A stretch of 64,000 nucleotides of DNA. Source: Cystobacter fuscus DSM 2262 (lineage in GTDB: Bacteria > Myxococcota > Myxococcia > Myxococcales > Myxococcaceae). The stretch lies in NCBI RefSeq assembly GCF_000335475.2, contig NZ_ANAH02000074.1, positions 1 through 64,000 on the forward strand, read 5' to 3'. A program made the position numbers and the translations under genes. The notes under the pieces were generated by a model. It worked only from the letters and a program-made list of their open reading frames with translations, made no database searches and had not been told where the DNA came from. This document shows positions 36,455-45,051 of the stretch, in pieces; position 1 is the stretch's first letter, and each line of letters opens with the position of its first letter.

Positions 36455-37878
36455 GCCTGCGTCTCCTGGAGGGTGAAGCGGAAGGTGGCGCCCGCGCCAC
36501 GGGTGGCCTGGGCCGAGATGTCCCCGCCGTGCCGGTGGACGACGCGCTGCACCGTGGCCAGCCCGATGCCCGTGCCCGGGAAGTCCGAGGGCTTGTGCAT
36601 CCGCTGGAAGGGACTGAAGAGCTTGCCCGCGTAGGCCATGTCGAACCCCACCCCGTTGTCGCGCACAACGTACTGGGTCACTCCGTCGACCGTCTCCGCG
36701 AAGAACTCGATGTGGGCCCCGGAGCGCTTGCTGGTGAACTTCCAGGCATTGCCCAGCAGGTTCTCCAGCAGCACCCGGAGCAGCCGCGCATCTCCCCGTG
36801 CGGGCAGGCCGGGTTGGATGGTGCACGTCACGTCACGCGTGGGCTCGCGCTGGCGCAGCTCCTGGAGCACGCTCGTGGCGAGCGCGCTCAAGTCCACCGG
36901 CTCGCGCTGCACCTCGGCGCGGGTGACGCGCGAGAGTTGCAACAAATCGTCGATGAGCTGGCCCATGCGCGTGGCGGCCGCCTGCAGGCGCGAGAGCAGC
37001 CGCAGTCCCTCGGACGACAGCTTCGGCCCCTCGTCCTCGAGCAGCGCCTGGGCGAAGCCGTCGATGGCGCGCAAGGGGGAGCGCAGGTCGTGCGAGACGG
37101 AGTAGCTGAAGGTCTCCAACTCCTTGTTGGCAACGGTGAGTTCGTGGGTGCGCAGGGCCACGCGCGACTCCAACCGGGCCTCGCTGGCGCGCAGGGCATC
37201 CGCCTGGGCGTGCACCTGGGCGAGACTGGTGTCGTACTCCCGGGCCAGGGAGATGAGCTGGCGCCGGCTGAACCAGGCCAGCAGCGTGCCCACCGCGAGC
37301 GTCCACAGCCCTCCGACGAGGAGCATGGTCCGGCCCGCGTGCTCGGCCTCGCGCCCCTGGAGGGTGGCGCGCTGGCGCGTCTCGGCGCCAATGGTATCCA
37401 GGGTCGCGCGGATCGCATCCATGCGGGCCTTGCCCGCGCCCGAGCGCACCAGGGACAGCCAGTCGCCCCCCTGGTGGAAGAGGGACAACTCCTCAACGGC
37501 GAACCGATCCCAATCCCGCCAGCGCTCGCGCAGTTGCGTCATCCAGGCGCGTTGTTCGGGCTCGCCCCCCAGGCTTTGCTCCAACGCATCGACCACCGCG
37601 GGGAGCTGCTGCCCGGCCGTCTGGTAGGGCTCCAGGAAGGCGGGTTTGCCGGTGAGGAGGTAGCCGCGCAAGCCCGTCTCCCGGTCGATGAGGAGCTGGC
37701 GCGCCCGCTCCAGCCGGGTCAGGGCCTCCTGGGAGTGCCGTGCCCCCTCCTGGGCACGGATGAGGTTGCCCACCGACCACAAGAGGATGCCCGCCAGCAG
37801 CAGCAACAGCCCCAACGGCAGCAGGACGGCGCGCAGCAACAGGTGGCGGAAGCGGCGTGGCTCGGTCTGGGGCATCAC
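36451..37878 (-). CDS. CHASE3 membrane sensor histidine kinase
   Basis: 475 residues from GTG 37878 (an ATG one codon later is equally possible). Two membrane helices (about 14-38 and 187-208) flank a CHASE3 domain (RETGLRGYLLTGKPAFLEPYQ). Coiled coil, HisKA with SYSVSHDLRSPLR (His263) and HATPase_c (NLLGNAWKFTSKR, DNGVGFDMAYAGKLFSPFQRMH, GTGIGLATVQRVVHRHGG). The FSPFQRMH segment is typical of phytochrome-type kinases that use Rcp1 regulators, in agreement with the next gene. First gene of the three-gene operon. Confidence 0.92.
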   Translation of the reverse strand: MMPQTEPRRFRHLLLRAVLLPLGLLLLLAGILLWSVGNLIRAQEGARHSQEALTRLERARQLLIDRETGLRGYLLTGKPAFLEPYQTAGQQLPAVVDALEQSLGGEPEQRAWMTQLRERWRDWDRFAVEELSLFHQGGDWLSLVRSGAGKARMDAIRATLDTIGAETRQRATLQGREAEHAGRTMLLVGGLWTLAVGTLLAWFSRRQLISLAREYDTSLAQVHAQADALRASEARLESRVALRTHELTVANKELETFSYSVSHDLRSPLRAIDGFAQALLEDEGPKLSSEGLRLLSRLQAAATRMGQLIDDLLQLSRVTRAEVQREPVDLSALATSVLQELRQREPTRDVTCTIQPGLPARGDARLLRVLLENLLGNAWKFTSKRSGAHIEFFAETVDGVTQYVVRDNGVGFDMAYAGKLFSPFQRMHKPSDFPGTGIGLATVQRVVHRHGGDISAQATRGAGATFRFTLQETQA

Positions 37879-38212
37879 TCGTCGAAGGCAGAAGGCATGT
37901 TCCCGTGAAGGTTGGCGCCCGAAGGACGCCCTTCAACCCACTCCACCGGACACGACGGCGACAGCTCGGTAGGAGGGCCGCTCCGAGGAGCGGGCTCCAG
38001 GTCCGGCCGTCCACGGGCCGATCCGACCCCCATCGGATTCAACCCGGGGTGCGCTCGTTCCCACGCGGAGCGCGGGAGGGGAAAGTGACAGGTCGAGCAG
38101 AATCCGACATTTCCCTCCCCGCGGCCCCCCCCCTGCCTGGAGCGCGACGTCGCCTGGGGATGTTAGAAGCGGAGGAACGCTTCATTCATGCATTCCATGG
38201 AAGGGCCAGCAC
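37879..38212. other. Divergent intergenic region kinase operon / S9 homologue
   Basis: 334 bp between divergent starts. I found no convincing ORF, palindrome, sigma54 or sigma70 consensus; promoters for both sides must lie here. Confidence 0.5.
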
Positions 38213-40204
38213 ATGACGCTCGCAAGCCGGGAAGCGCCCTACGGCGCCTGGAAGTCCCCCCTCACCGCCGAGCTCATCGCCTCCCAGTCGCTCTCGCTGG
38301 GCGAGGTGGCCGTCGATGGGGAGGACGTGTACTGGCTGGAGGTGCGCGCCAACGAGGGGGGCCGGCACGTCATCGTGCGGCGCACCGCGGAGGGCACGCA
38401 CGCGGACCTGCTGCCCGCGCCCACCGAGGGCCGCGCGGCCTATAGCGCGCGCAGTCTCGTGTACGGCCGGGGCGGCGGCTCGTTCACCGTGTCCGAGGGG
38501 CGGGTGGTGTTCGTCAACCACGCGAGCGGCGGCGCCCACCCGGATCAGCGCCTGTACCGGGTGAACCCGGGCCGCACGCCGGTGCCCATCACCCCGGACA
38601 CGGGCGGCAAGCACCGCTACGCGGACCTGAGCATCGACCGGGCGCGCCACCGCGTGCTGTGCGTGCGCGAGGACTGGCGCAACCTCCAGGAAGGCCAGCC
38701 GCGCATCGCGCTCGTCGCGGTGGACATCGACGGGCAGAAGCAGACGGTGCTCGCGCAGGGGCGCGACTTCTACTCCTCGCCGGTGCTCAGCCCCAACGGG
38801 CGGCGCATCGCCTGGCTCGCGTGGGACTACCCGAGCATGCCGTGGGACGGGTGCGAGCTGTGGGTGGCGGACGTGGACGAGGAGGGGGAGCTGCGTCACG
38901 CGCGGCTGGTGGCCGGTGGCTCCACCGAGTCCATCTTCCAGCCCGAGTGGTCGCCCCAGGGCGAGCTGTACTTCGTGAGCGACCGCAACAACTGGTGGAA
39001 CCTCTACCGGCTGCAGGGGCGCAACGTGGTGCCGGTGCTCGAGCGCCGGGCGGAGTTCGGCACGGCCCAGTGGAGCCTGGGCATGTCCACCTACACCTTC
39101 ATCTCGCCCCGGCACGTGGTGTGCGCCTTCAACGAGCAGGGCCAGTGGAAGCTGGGGCGGCTGGACGTGGTGCTCGGCCAGTTCTCCGAGCTGGCCACGC
39201 CCTACACGGACATCTGCCATGTGCGCGGGGGCTTCGCCACGGCGTACTTCGTGGGCGGCGGGCCCGAGCAGCCCGCGAGCGTGGTGCGGCTGGACATGGA
39301 GTCGGGCAAGCCCCAGGTCATCAAGGCCGCGAGCACGGTGCCCGAGTCGCTCCTGCCCTACCTGTCGCGCCCCGAGCCCCTGCACTACCCCACCACCGAG
39401 CTGGGCGAGTCGCACGCCTGGTACTATCCCCCCACCCACCCGGACTTCCGCGCGCCCGCGGGCGAGAAGCCGCCCCTGCTCATCCTCAGCCACGGCGGTC
39501 CCACGGGCGCGGCCTCGACGAAGCTGGACTGGACCATCCAGTACTTCACCAGCCGGGGCTTCGGCGTGGTGGACGTCAACCACCGGGGCAGCACGGGCCA
39601 TGGCCGCGACTACCGCCTGTCCCTGTACGGCAACTTCGGCGTCATGGACGTGGATGACTGCGCCAACGCCGCGCTGCGGCTGGTGCAGGAGGGCCGCGTG
39701 GATGCCCGGCGCCTGGTGGCGCGGGGCGCTGGCATGGGCGGCTACACCACCCTGTCGCTGCTCGCCTTCCGGGACATCCTGCGCTGTGGCACCAGCGTGG
39801 CGGGCGTGTCCAACCTGGAGTCCCTGGCGGACAACGCGGAGAAGTTCGAGGCGCACTACCTGGATCAGCTCCTCGGCCCCGTGCTCGAGTCCCGGCAGCT
39901 CTTGCATGACCGCTCCCCGGCGTTCCACGTGGACAACCTCAAGCGCAGCCCGCTCTTGTTCATCCAGGGCCGGCAGGACTCGCGGGTGCCCTCGCGGGAG
40001 ACGGAGGAACTGGTGCGCAAGCTGCGCGCGCACGGGGTGCCCACGGCGCTGCTGCTCGTCGAGGGCGAGGCCCAGGCGCCCCGCGGCACCCCCGAGGCGC
40101 GCAAGGCCCTGGAGACCGAGCTGTCCTTCTACGCGCGCGTCATGGGGCTCACCCTGGCCGATCCCCTGGAGCCCGTGGTCATCGAGCCCTCGCCCGGCTC
40201 CTAG
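38213..40204 (+). CDS. Prolyl-oligopeptidase (S9) homologue lacking catalytic Ser and His
   Basis: 663 residues, no signal peptide. Residues 30-390 form a beta-propeller (repeated YxVNP, SPNGRRIAWLAWD, LYFVSDRNNWWNLY), 410-650 an alpha/beta hydrolase: LLILSHGGPTGAAS, FGVVDVNHRGSTGHGRDYR, MDVDDCANAALRLVQEG, all typical of S9C acylaminoacyl-peptidases. The nucleophile elbow, GGSAGGY in active relatives, reads GAGMGGY, so Gly507 replaces the Ser. The His motif GEQHGF reads GEAQAPR, so Gln621 replaces the His. Asp589 (QGRQDSRVP) is kept. The rest of the fold is intact and the frame unbroken. This is a pseudoenzyme, perhaps with a binding or regulatory role. Confidence 0.88.
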   Translation: MTLASREAPYGAWKSPLTAELIASQSLSLGEVAVDGEDVYWLEVRANEGGRHVIVRRTAEGTHADLLPAPTEGRAAYSARSLVYGRGGGSFTVSEGRVVFVNHASGGAHPDQRLYRVNPGRTPVPITPDTGGKHRYADLSIDRARHRVLCVREDWRNLQEGQPRIALVAVDIDGQKQTVLAQGRDFYSSPVLSPNGRRIAWLAWDYPSMPWDGCELWVADVDEEGELRHARLVAGGSTESIFQPEWSPQGELYFVSDRNNWWNLYRLQGRNVVPVLERRAEFGTAQWSLGMSTYTFISPRHVVCAFNEQGQWKLGRLDVVLGQFSELATPYTDICHVRGGFATAYFVGGGPEQPASVVRLDMESGKPQVIKAASTVPESLLPYLSRPEPLHYPTTELGESHAWYYPPTHPDFRAPAGEKPPLLILSHGGPTGAASTKLDWTIQYFTSRGFGVVDVNHRGSTGHGRDYRLSLYGNFGVMDVDDCANAALRLVQEGRVDARRLVARGAGMGGYTTLSLLAFRDILRCGTSVAGVSNLESLADNAEKFEAHYLDQLLGPVLESRQLLHDRSPAFHVDNLKRSPLLFIQGRQDSRVPSRETEELVRKLRAHGVPTALLLVEGEAQAPRGTPEARKALETELSFYARVMGLTLADPLEPVVIEPSPGS

Positions 40205-40228
40205 CCCCCCTGGGCACCGTCCGCCCAC

Positions 40229-40248
40229 GGGCGGGCGGGCGGGCGGAA
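40229..40248 (+). other. G-quadruplex-forming motif
   Basis: Four GGG runs separated by single C (40229-40243), followed by one more CGG, upstream of the terC start. The first run also pairs with CCGCCC at 40221-40226 as a short hairpin. Confidence 0.6.
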
Positions 40249-40285
40249 GTTGTGGTCGCCCCGGGCCATCTCCAGCTTCCCGGGA

Positions 40286-41251
40286 ATGCAATCCAATCCG
40301 GTATCGCCATGGGAGTGGGGCCTGTTCGCGGTGCTCGTCCTCGGGATGATCATCGTCGATCTCAGGTCCCATCGCGGCACGCATGCCGAGTCGCGCAAGG
40401 CGGCCTATCTCTGGAGCGGCGCGTGGATCGCCGTGGGGCTCGGGTTCGCGGGCTTCGTGGCCTGGAGGCACGGAGGCGTGGCGGCACAGGAGTACCTGGG
40501 CGCCTACCTCATCGAGAAGAGCCTCAGCCTGGACAACCTGTTCGTCTTCCTCGTCATCTTCTCGAGCCTCGGGGTACGCGAGGATGACCAGCGCCGGGTG
40601 CTCTTCTGGGGCATCCTCGGGGCGCTCGTGTTGCGCGGGGTGTTCATCTTCGTGGGGCTGGAGGCGCTGGAGCGCTGGCACTGGGTGGTCTACGGCTTTG
40701 GCGCCCTGCTGCTCGTCGCCGCCTGGCGCGTGGCGCGCGCCCCGCACGGCCCGGGGTCGGGGGACAACAAGCTGGTGACGTGGCTGACGCGGCGCCTGCC
40801 CGTGACGCGGCACGCCCCGGACCGGGCCTTCTTCACGCGCACGAAGGACGGGTGGCAGGCCACGACCCTGTTCGTCGCGCTCGCCGCCATCGAGTTGTCG
40901 GACGTGGCGTTCGCCATCGACTCGGTCCCGGCCGCCCTGTCGGTGAGCCGCAACATGTTCGTGGTCTACACGTCCAACGTGTTCGCCATCCTCGGGCTGC
41001 GAGCGCTCTACATCGCGCTGGCCAGCTCGGCGCACGAGCTGCGCTACCTGCGCTTCGGGCTCGCGGCGGTGCTCGCGTTCGCCGCGCTGAAGATGATCCT
41101 CTCGGAGTGGATCGAAGTGCCCCCGCTGCCCTCCGTGGCCGTCATCGTGGTGTGCATCGGCACCGCGGTGGGCTTCAGCCTCCGGGCGCGCCACCGGGAC
41201 ACCCACGGACGAGGGCCCCACGACGGGCAGCACGCAGAGGCCCGGGCGTAG
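40286..41251 (+). CDS. TerC/Alx-family membrane protein
   Basis: 321 residues from ATG 40286 (upstream in-frame residues are not needed). Seven to nine membrane helices. Family signatures LIEKSLSLDNLFVFLVI and AIELSDVAFAIDSVPAALSVSRN have the conserved acidic residues thought to bind metal. TerC relatives take part in manganese export and metallation of exported enzymes, or in tellurite resistance. A C-terminal charged, His-containing tail follows (HRDTHGRGPHDGQH). A G-quadruplex motif lies just upstream. No yybP-ykoY riboswitch was recognisable. Confidence 0.92.
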   Translation: MQSNPVSPWEWGLFAVLVLGMIIVDLRSHRGTHAESRKAAYLWSGAWIAVGLGFAGFVAWRHGGVAAQEYLGAYLIEKSLSLDNLFVFLVIFSSLGVREDDQRRVLFWGILGALVLRGVFIFVGLEALERWHWVVYGFGALLLVAAWRVARAPHGPGSGDNKLVTWLTRRLPVTRHAPDRAFFTRTKDGWQATTLFVALAAIELSDVAFAIDSVPAALSVSRNMFVVYTSNVFAILGLRALYIALASSAHELRYLRFGLAAVLAFAALKMILSEWIEVPPLPSVAVIVVCIGTAVGFSLRARHRDTHGRGPHDGQHAEARA

Positions 41252-41451
41252 GCCCTGCCCCGCTTGCCCTCCGGACGAAAGGGGGGACGAGCGCACAGGC
41301 GCCCTGTCTGTCGGGGGAGGAACACGGAGCAGGGGTTCAGGAGTCTCGCACCTGCCTGGAGGGAGGGGGCGGCGCCGGGGACGGTGGGTCCGCGAGGCAT
41401 CCGGAGCAACCCAGGTGCAAGCGCGCGGAAGTTGGGTTATTCGATAAGACG

Positions 41452-41901
41452 ATGGCCGCCAGGAAAACCACATCTCCACCGACCCTGGGCGAATACCAGG
41501 AGCTGCTGCGCTCCTCGGGGCTGCGCAGCACGGCGGCTCGGATCGCCGTCCTCCGGGAACTTGAAGCCGCCACCACGCCGCTGAGTCACGCGGACCTGGT
41601 GGACGCGCTCAAGGACGAGGGCTACGACCGCGTCACGCTCTACCGCAACCTCACGGACCTGACCGAGGTAGGCCTCGTGGTGCGCACGGACCTGGGAGAC
41701 CGGGTGTGGCGCTTCGAGATCAAGCGCGACACGTCGGGCCACCACGACCCGCACCCGCACTTCACCTGCACGGACTGCGGCGCCGTGTCGTGCCTGCCGG
41801 CCAAGTCCGTCCGCCTCGCGCCCACCAAGGGCATGCCCAAGTCCGTGGCGGACAGCACGGTGGACATCCAGTTGCGCGGCCTGTGTGACCGCTGCGGCTA
41901 G
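41452..41901 (+). CDS. zur: Fur-family metalloregulator, probably Zur
   Basis: 149 residues. Winged-helix DNA-binding half (LRSTAARIAVLRELEAATTPLSHADLVDAL ... YDRVTLYRNLTDLTEVGLV) and dimerisation half with HHDPHPHF and two CxxC pairs (Cys106/Cys109 and Cys145/Cys148) for structural zinc. Fur, Zur and PerR cannot be separated from this alone, but the gene lies directly beside zinc-free ribosomal protein paralogues, classic Zur targets, and near five copies of one palindrome, so Zur is the best reading. I place the start at ATG 41452. No palindrome precedes the gene itself, so strong autoregulation is not evident. Confidence 0.8.
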   Translation: MAARKTTSPPTLGEYQELLRSSGLRSTAARIAVLRELEAATTPLSHADLVDALKDEGYDRVTLYRNLTDLTEVGLVVRTDLGDRVWRFEIKRDTSGHHDPHPHFTCTDCGAVSCLPAKSVRLAPTKGMPKSVADSTVDIQLRGLCDRCG

Positions 41902-42086
41902 GCCCGCGCGTCCCTCGCCCCCGCGCGGCCTCCGCCTGTCCGCGTGAAGACGCGGGCGCCCCCCGTGCGCCCGCCGCTCCCCTCCCCCTCCTCCAGAGCA
42001 GCTCCCCACGGCCCGCGGCCGAGGGCCCCGTCTCGCGCTCGGCGGCCGCCTCCGGGCGCGTCCGCGCCGTGCCAGCCCGAGCCTCA

Positions 42087-42101
42087 TGCAACTGAGTTGC
42101 A
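42087..42101. promoter_or_regulatory. Putative Zur box A (rpsR promoter)
   Basis: TGCAAC-TGA-GTTGCA, a perfect 6-3-6 palindrome. Its right arm supplies a TTGCAG -35 hexamer, and TAACAG at 42120-42125 is 17 bp downstream as -10. Confidence 0.7.
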
Positions 42102-42126
42102 GAAGCGGGGGAACCCGGGTAACAGA

Positions 42127-42141
42127 TGCAATCCGATTGCA
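42127..42141. promoter_or_regulatory. Putative Zur box B (rpsR promoter)
   Basis: TGCAAT-CCG-ATTGCA, a perfect 6-3-6 palindrome 40 bp after box A and over the probable transcription start; 44 bp before the rpsR ATG. Confidence 0.7.
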
Positions 42142-42184
42142 CGAATGCCGGGCGTGTTTCCGGCCGCGAGAGGAGCGTGTGCGG

Positions 42185-42478
42185 ATGGCGATACAGACGA
42201 GGCACGAGGAGCGCGAGTCCCGGCAACCGGGGCCACCGCGGGGCGACGATGACCGGCGCGGGGCGCGCGGTGGGCGCCGCAAGCCCAACCCGCTCGGAGC
42301 GGCGGAGACGGTGGACTTCAAGGACGTGCAGTTGCTCAAGTACTTCGTGTCCGAGCGGGGCAAGTTGCTGCCCCGGCGCATCACCGGCGTGACGGCGAAG
42401 CAGCAGCGGCGGGTGGCCCAGGCCGTCAAACGCGCGCGGCACCTCGGCCTGCTGCCCTACCTCCACCTGGTCGGCTAG
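42185..42478 (+). CDS. rpsR: Ribosomal protein bS18, zinc-free paralogue
   Basis: 97 residues, ATG 42185 after GAGAGGAG at 9-10 bp. Residues 40-97 are the bS18 fold ([47 protein letters not shown]). It has no Cys, so it is the zinc-independent (C-minus) form used when zinc is scarce. The N-terminal 38 residues are an Arg/Gly-rich extension. Two Zur-type palindromes lie upstream and rpmG follows after 37 bp. Confidence 0.93.
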   Translation: MAIQTRHEERESRQPGPPRGDDDRRGARGGRRKPNPLGAAETVDFKDVQLLKYFVSERGKLLPRRITGVTAKQQRRVAQAVKRARHLGLLPYLHLVG

Positions 42479-42515
42479 CCCGACGCCCCCCTCACCCAGA
42501 CAGGAAGAGCGCACC

Positions 42516-42680
42516 ATGCCCAAGGGCAACCGAACCATCGTCCACCTCGTCTCGAGCGCCGGCAGCGGCTACGTCTACACGACGACGAAGAACAAGCGGA
42601 AGTCGCAGGAGAAGCTCCAGCTCAAGAAGTACGACCCCCGCGTGCGCAAGCACGTGCTGTTCGTGGAAGGCAAGCCATGA
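42516..42680 (+). CDS. rpmG: Ribosomal protein bL33, zinc-free paralogue
   Basis: 54 residues, [29 protein letters not shown] onwards broken by no Cys at all, so the zinc-ribbon CxxC pairs of the C-plus form are absent. Ribosome site AGGAAGAG 9 bp upstream of ATG 42516. Length is normal for bL33 ([17 protein letters not shown] at the end). It shares a transcript with rpsR, and its stop overlaps the start of a small acidic ORF by 4 bp. Confidence 0.93.
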   Translation: MPKGNRTIVHLVSSAGSGYVYTTTKNKRKSQEKLQLKKYDPRVRKHVLFVEGKP

Positions 42681-42901
42681 GGAGGCGGTCCCGGCGTGGA
42701 GGAGGAGCCGGAGTGGCGCCCTCGCCGGGGCCGGGCGCGGCCCGGACGCGCGAGCGCTTCCGGGAGTTCTTGCCCCCGGAGCTCATCGACGTGGCGCCGC
42801 CCGGCGAGGACGAGGACGGCGAGGACGAGGCCACGCGTGAGCGGCCCAGACACCTGCGGCTCGTGCGCTCCACGGAGCGCGTCTCCGAGCCGGTGTCCTG
42901 A
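42677..42901 (+). CDS. Small acidic protein of unknown function
   Basis: 74 residues from an ATG that overlaps the rpmG stop (ATGA), so it could be translated by coupling. Arg/Gly-rich start ([12 protein letters not shown]), a middle segment [16 protein letters not shown] and an acidic run (EDEDGEDEA). No family recognised. A strong hairpin follows 8 bp after its stop, which would end this transcript after it, which supports that it is part of the transcription unit. Confidence 0.5.
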   Translation: MRRRSRRGGGAGVAPSPGPGAARTRERFREFLPPELIDVAPPGEDEDGEDEATRERPRHLRLVRSTERVSEPVS

Positions 42902-42908
42902 AAGACAG

Positions 42909-42950
42909 ACGGGGGGAGGCGCGGGCTGGCGGGCCCGGGCCTCCCCCCGT
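42909..42950. terminator. Bidirectional terminator hairpin
   Basis: Perfect 12-bp stem, ACGGGGGGAGGC at 42909-42920 with GCCTCCCCCCGT at 42939-42950, between the converging rpsR and rpsN operons. No long U-tract on either side. Confidence 0.7.
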
Positions 42951-42970
42951 TGTGGCATCTGGCGTCCCGC

Positions 42971-43207
42971 TCAGAACTTCTCGCCGCGCTCGCGCAGCTC
43001 CGCGATGACGCGATCAATGCCCCGCTTGTTGATGATGCGGATGCCGTGGGCGCTCACGCGCAGCCGCACGAAGCGGCCGAGGCTCGGCACCCAGAAGCGA
43101 TGCGTCTGGATGTTCGGCAGCGAGCGCGTCTTCGTCTTGTTGTTGGCATGGCTGACGTTGTTGCCCACCAACGGCCGCTTCCCGGTGACCTGACAGACCT
43201 TGGACAT
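42971..43207 (-). CDS. rpmB: Ribosomal protein bL28, zinc-free paralogue
   Basis: 78 residues: [23 protein letters not shown], then [27 protein letters not shown]. One Cys only, so no zinc ribbon (C-minus form, similar to the zinc-free E. coli protein). Second gene of a two-gene operon with rpsN, 12 bp apart. The pair is transcribed towards rpsR-rpmG and would be made under zinc limitation to free zinc from C-plus ribosomal proteins. Confidence 0.94.
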   Translation of the reverse strand: MSKVCQVTGKRPLVGNNVSHANNKTKTRSLPNIQTHRFWVPSLGRFVRLRVSAHGIRIINKRGIDRVIAELRERGEKF

Positions 43208-43219
43208 GGGTGTGGCTCC

Positions 43220-43522
43220 TCACCAGCTCGACTTGATGACCCCGGGGATTTCCCCGGCCAGGGCCTTCTCGCGGAACGCGATGCGCGACAGACCGAAGCG
43301 GCGCAGGTAGCCGCGGGGACGGCCTGTGAGCGTGCACCGATTCGTCACCCGGTTGGGATTGGAGTCGCGCGGCAGCTTGCCCAGCGCCGTCTGCGCCCGC
43401 ATCCGCTCATCCATCGTGGCCGCCGCGCGGATGGCCTCCTTGAGGGCGGTCCGCCGCTCCGCGTACCGCTTCACCAGCGCCGCGCGCTGCTTGTTCTTCT
43501 CGATCTTGCTCGTCTTCGCCAT
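43220..43522 (-). CDS. rpsN: Ribosomal protein uS14, zinc-free paralogue
   Basis: 100 residues, the long form of uS14 without the CxxC-CxxC zinc finger; only one Cys ([19 protein letters not shown]). The zinc-binding form is about 61 residues. GAGGAGG site 12 bp before the ATG. Promoter: -35 TTGCAT (inside the palindrome at 43591) and TACTGC 17 bp further as -10. Cotranscribed with rpmB. Confidence 0.94.
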   Translation of the reverse strand: MAKTSKIEKNKQRAALVKRYAERRTALKEAIRAAATMDERMRAQTALGKLPRDSNPNRVTNRCTLTGRPRGYLRRFGLSRIAFREKALAGEIPGVIKSSW

Positions 43523-43590
43523 CCGCTGACCGCCTCCTCTTGGGTCATTGAGGGTCCAGGGCCCCAGGCAGTAACCCGGAACCCCTCCAC

Positions 43591-43607
43591 ATGCAACCGA
43601 GTTGCAT
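43591..43607. promoter_or_regulatory. Putative Zur box C (rpsN promoter)
   Basis: ATGCAAC-CGA-GTTGCAT, a perfect 7-3-7 palindrome covering the -35 element of the leftward rpsN promoter. Confidence 0.75.
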
Positions 43608-43647
43608 TAGAACACGACCAACACCCGAAAAGAACGCCCCACTCAAA

Positions 43648-43662
43648 TGCAACTTGATTGCG
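43648..43662. promoter_or_regulatory. Putative Zur box D (lipoprotein operon promoter)
   Basis: TGCAAC-TTG-ATTGCG, one mismatch in the second arm. It overlaps a TTGATT -35 with CATAAG 18 bp downstream as -10, for the rightward operon starting at 43727. Confidence 0.6.
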
Positions 43663-43726
43663 TTTGCATGCTGATGGCATAAGCACGGTGTTTCCGCCGA
43701 AGGACCGGAAGTCCGGGAGGATCGCG

Positions 43727-44416
43727 GTGTCACGAATCGTGTGGAGCGTGGGAGTGGGAGGCTTGGCGTTGGCGCTCCTCGCCGCGCCGTGGCTCAGCCA
43801 GCCGGGAGACGGAGTCACGGCCGTGCCGGTGGCGGCGGAGCCCCTACCCGAGCCCGTGGCCCCACCGTCCCAGGCCGCGCCGCCCCCGCCTCCCCAGGCC
43901 GCGGACCTCGCGCCCCCTCATCCCGAGTCCGTCGCGGCCTCCGCCGTGCACTCTTCCTCGCCCCTGCTCCCGCCGGAACCCAGCCGCGCCGCGAGGCGCT
44001 GGCCGCTGACGTCCCGCTCTCTGCACAAGCTGCCCGAGCAGCGCCAGCGCATCGTGAGCGCGCTGCGCGGCCGCTACGCCACCCCGCTCGAGCGCCGCGA
44101 CGCCGTGCTCGCCGCCTTCGTGTCCTCGGGCGTGAGCCAGGCGGAGTGGACGAGGCAGGGCCGCGAGGCGCTGGCCACCTGGCGCTCCCGCATCGAGGAG
44201 CAGGTGCTGCCCATCCGCGCCGAGTCGCCCCGCTGCTACGCCGCCGGGTGCGTGACGCGCGTCACCTTCCCGGACGCGGCCTCCTACGAGGAGGCCCGCC
44301 AGCGCGTCCCCAGGCTGGAGCTGAGCGGCGTGGGGCCCCACATGCAACTGCCCCCCGAGTACCTGCCCTCGGGCGAGGTCTCCGTGTCCTGGGCCGTGCT
44401 GCCCCCCGAGCGCTGA
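43727..44416 (+). CDS. Membrane-anchored protein with C-terminal CxxxxC domain
   Basis: 229 residues from GTG 43727, GGGAGG 6 bp upstream (an earlier in-frame ATG lies within box D and has no site). One N-terminal membrane helix (IVWSVGVGGLALALLAAPWL), a Pro/Ala-rich linker to about 100, then a globular domain with CYAAGC and VTRVTFPDAASYEEARQRVPRL. The arrangement is seen in other myxobacterial proteins of unknown function. First gene of the operon behind box D, so probably induced by zinc lack. Two Cys may bind metal or form a disulfide. Confidence 0.8.
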   Translation: MSRIVWSVGVGGLALALLAAPWLSQPGDGVTAVPVAAEPLPEPVAPPSQAAPPPPPQAADLAPPHPESVAASAVHSSSPLLPPEPSRAARRWPLTSRSLHKLPEQRQRIVSALRGRYATPLERRDAVLAAFVSSGVSQAEWTRQGREALATWRSRIEEQVLPIRAESPRCYAAGCVTRVTFPDAASYEEARQRVPRLELSGVGPHMQLPPEYLPSGEVSVSWAVLPPER

Positions 44417-44475
44417 GCGGCCATCCCTTTTCCACGCATCACCCAGCAGTCCCCCCACCACAAAGGAGTCGCACC

Positions 44476-45045
44476 ATGAAGAACCTGCTCAAGACGGGCC
44501 TGTCCACCTGCGCCCTGGCGATGCTGATGACCGGTTGTGGCACCACGGAGGCCCAGGACGCGGCCGCCATGGAGCTGGCCACCGAGCAGCAGGAGCTCGC
44601 CGCTCAGTGTGATCCGGCCGAGACGGAGGAAATCATCGAGCACTCCTGCATCCACGCGGAGAGCGGCCCGTTCCAGGCCGTGACCGCCGCGGCGCTGGGC
44701 ACCGTGCCGTTCGTGGACGTGAACCTCCCCCACACCGCCTACAACGTCACGCTGCCTGGCAGCTGCGACCAGTACGGCGGCTCGGTCATCTTCACCGCCG
44801 AGGAGAGCACCGAGTACGCCTTCCTCCAGTCGCGCTACCAGGGCCTGCGCATCTTCGACGGCACCACCGAGATCGGTCTGGAGTGCCGCTCGTACATCTC
44901 GGCCAGCGCGTGCGGCGCGCTCAAGAACATCGCCATCGCCCCGCTCGAGGCGGGCAAGGACTACCGGCTCGAGTTCCGCGCCACCCGCGCGAGCGATGCC
45001 CAGTTCACGCTCCTGGTCGAGGAAGCCGCTCACGAGCACGAGTAA
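44476..45045 (+). CDS. HxCxH-domain lipoprotein 1
   Basis: 189 residues, AAAGGAG before ATG 44476. Lipobox MLMTGC gives the lipidated Cys21. One copy of the family domain: His56-x-Cys58-x-His60 (EHSCIH), then His86 in PHTAYNVTLP and a third block C..LKNIAI...GKDYRLEF. Ends EEAAHEHE, another His cluster. The combination of three metal-type ligands in five residues with distant His suggests a zinc-binding site. No named family recognised. Lies 59 bp after the anchored protein and 6 bp before lipoprotein 2. Confidence 0.85.
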   Translation: MKNLLKTGLSTCALAMLMTGCGTTEAQDAAAMELATEQQELAAQCDPAETEEIIEHSCIHAESGPFQAVTAAALGTVPFVDVNLPHTAYNVTLPGSCDQYGGSVIFTAEESTEYAFLQSRYQGLRIFDGTTEIGLECRSYISASACGALKNIAIAPLEAGKDYRLEFRATRASDAQFTLLVEEAAHEHE

Positions 45046-45051
45046 GCCCCC

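Noticed and set aside
40205-40285. yybP-ykoY manganese riboswitch before terC
   Set aside because: The 81-bp gap is too short and has none of the conserved loop sequences.
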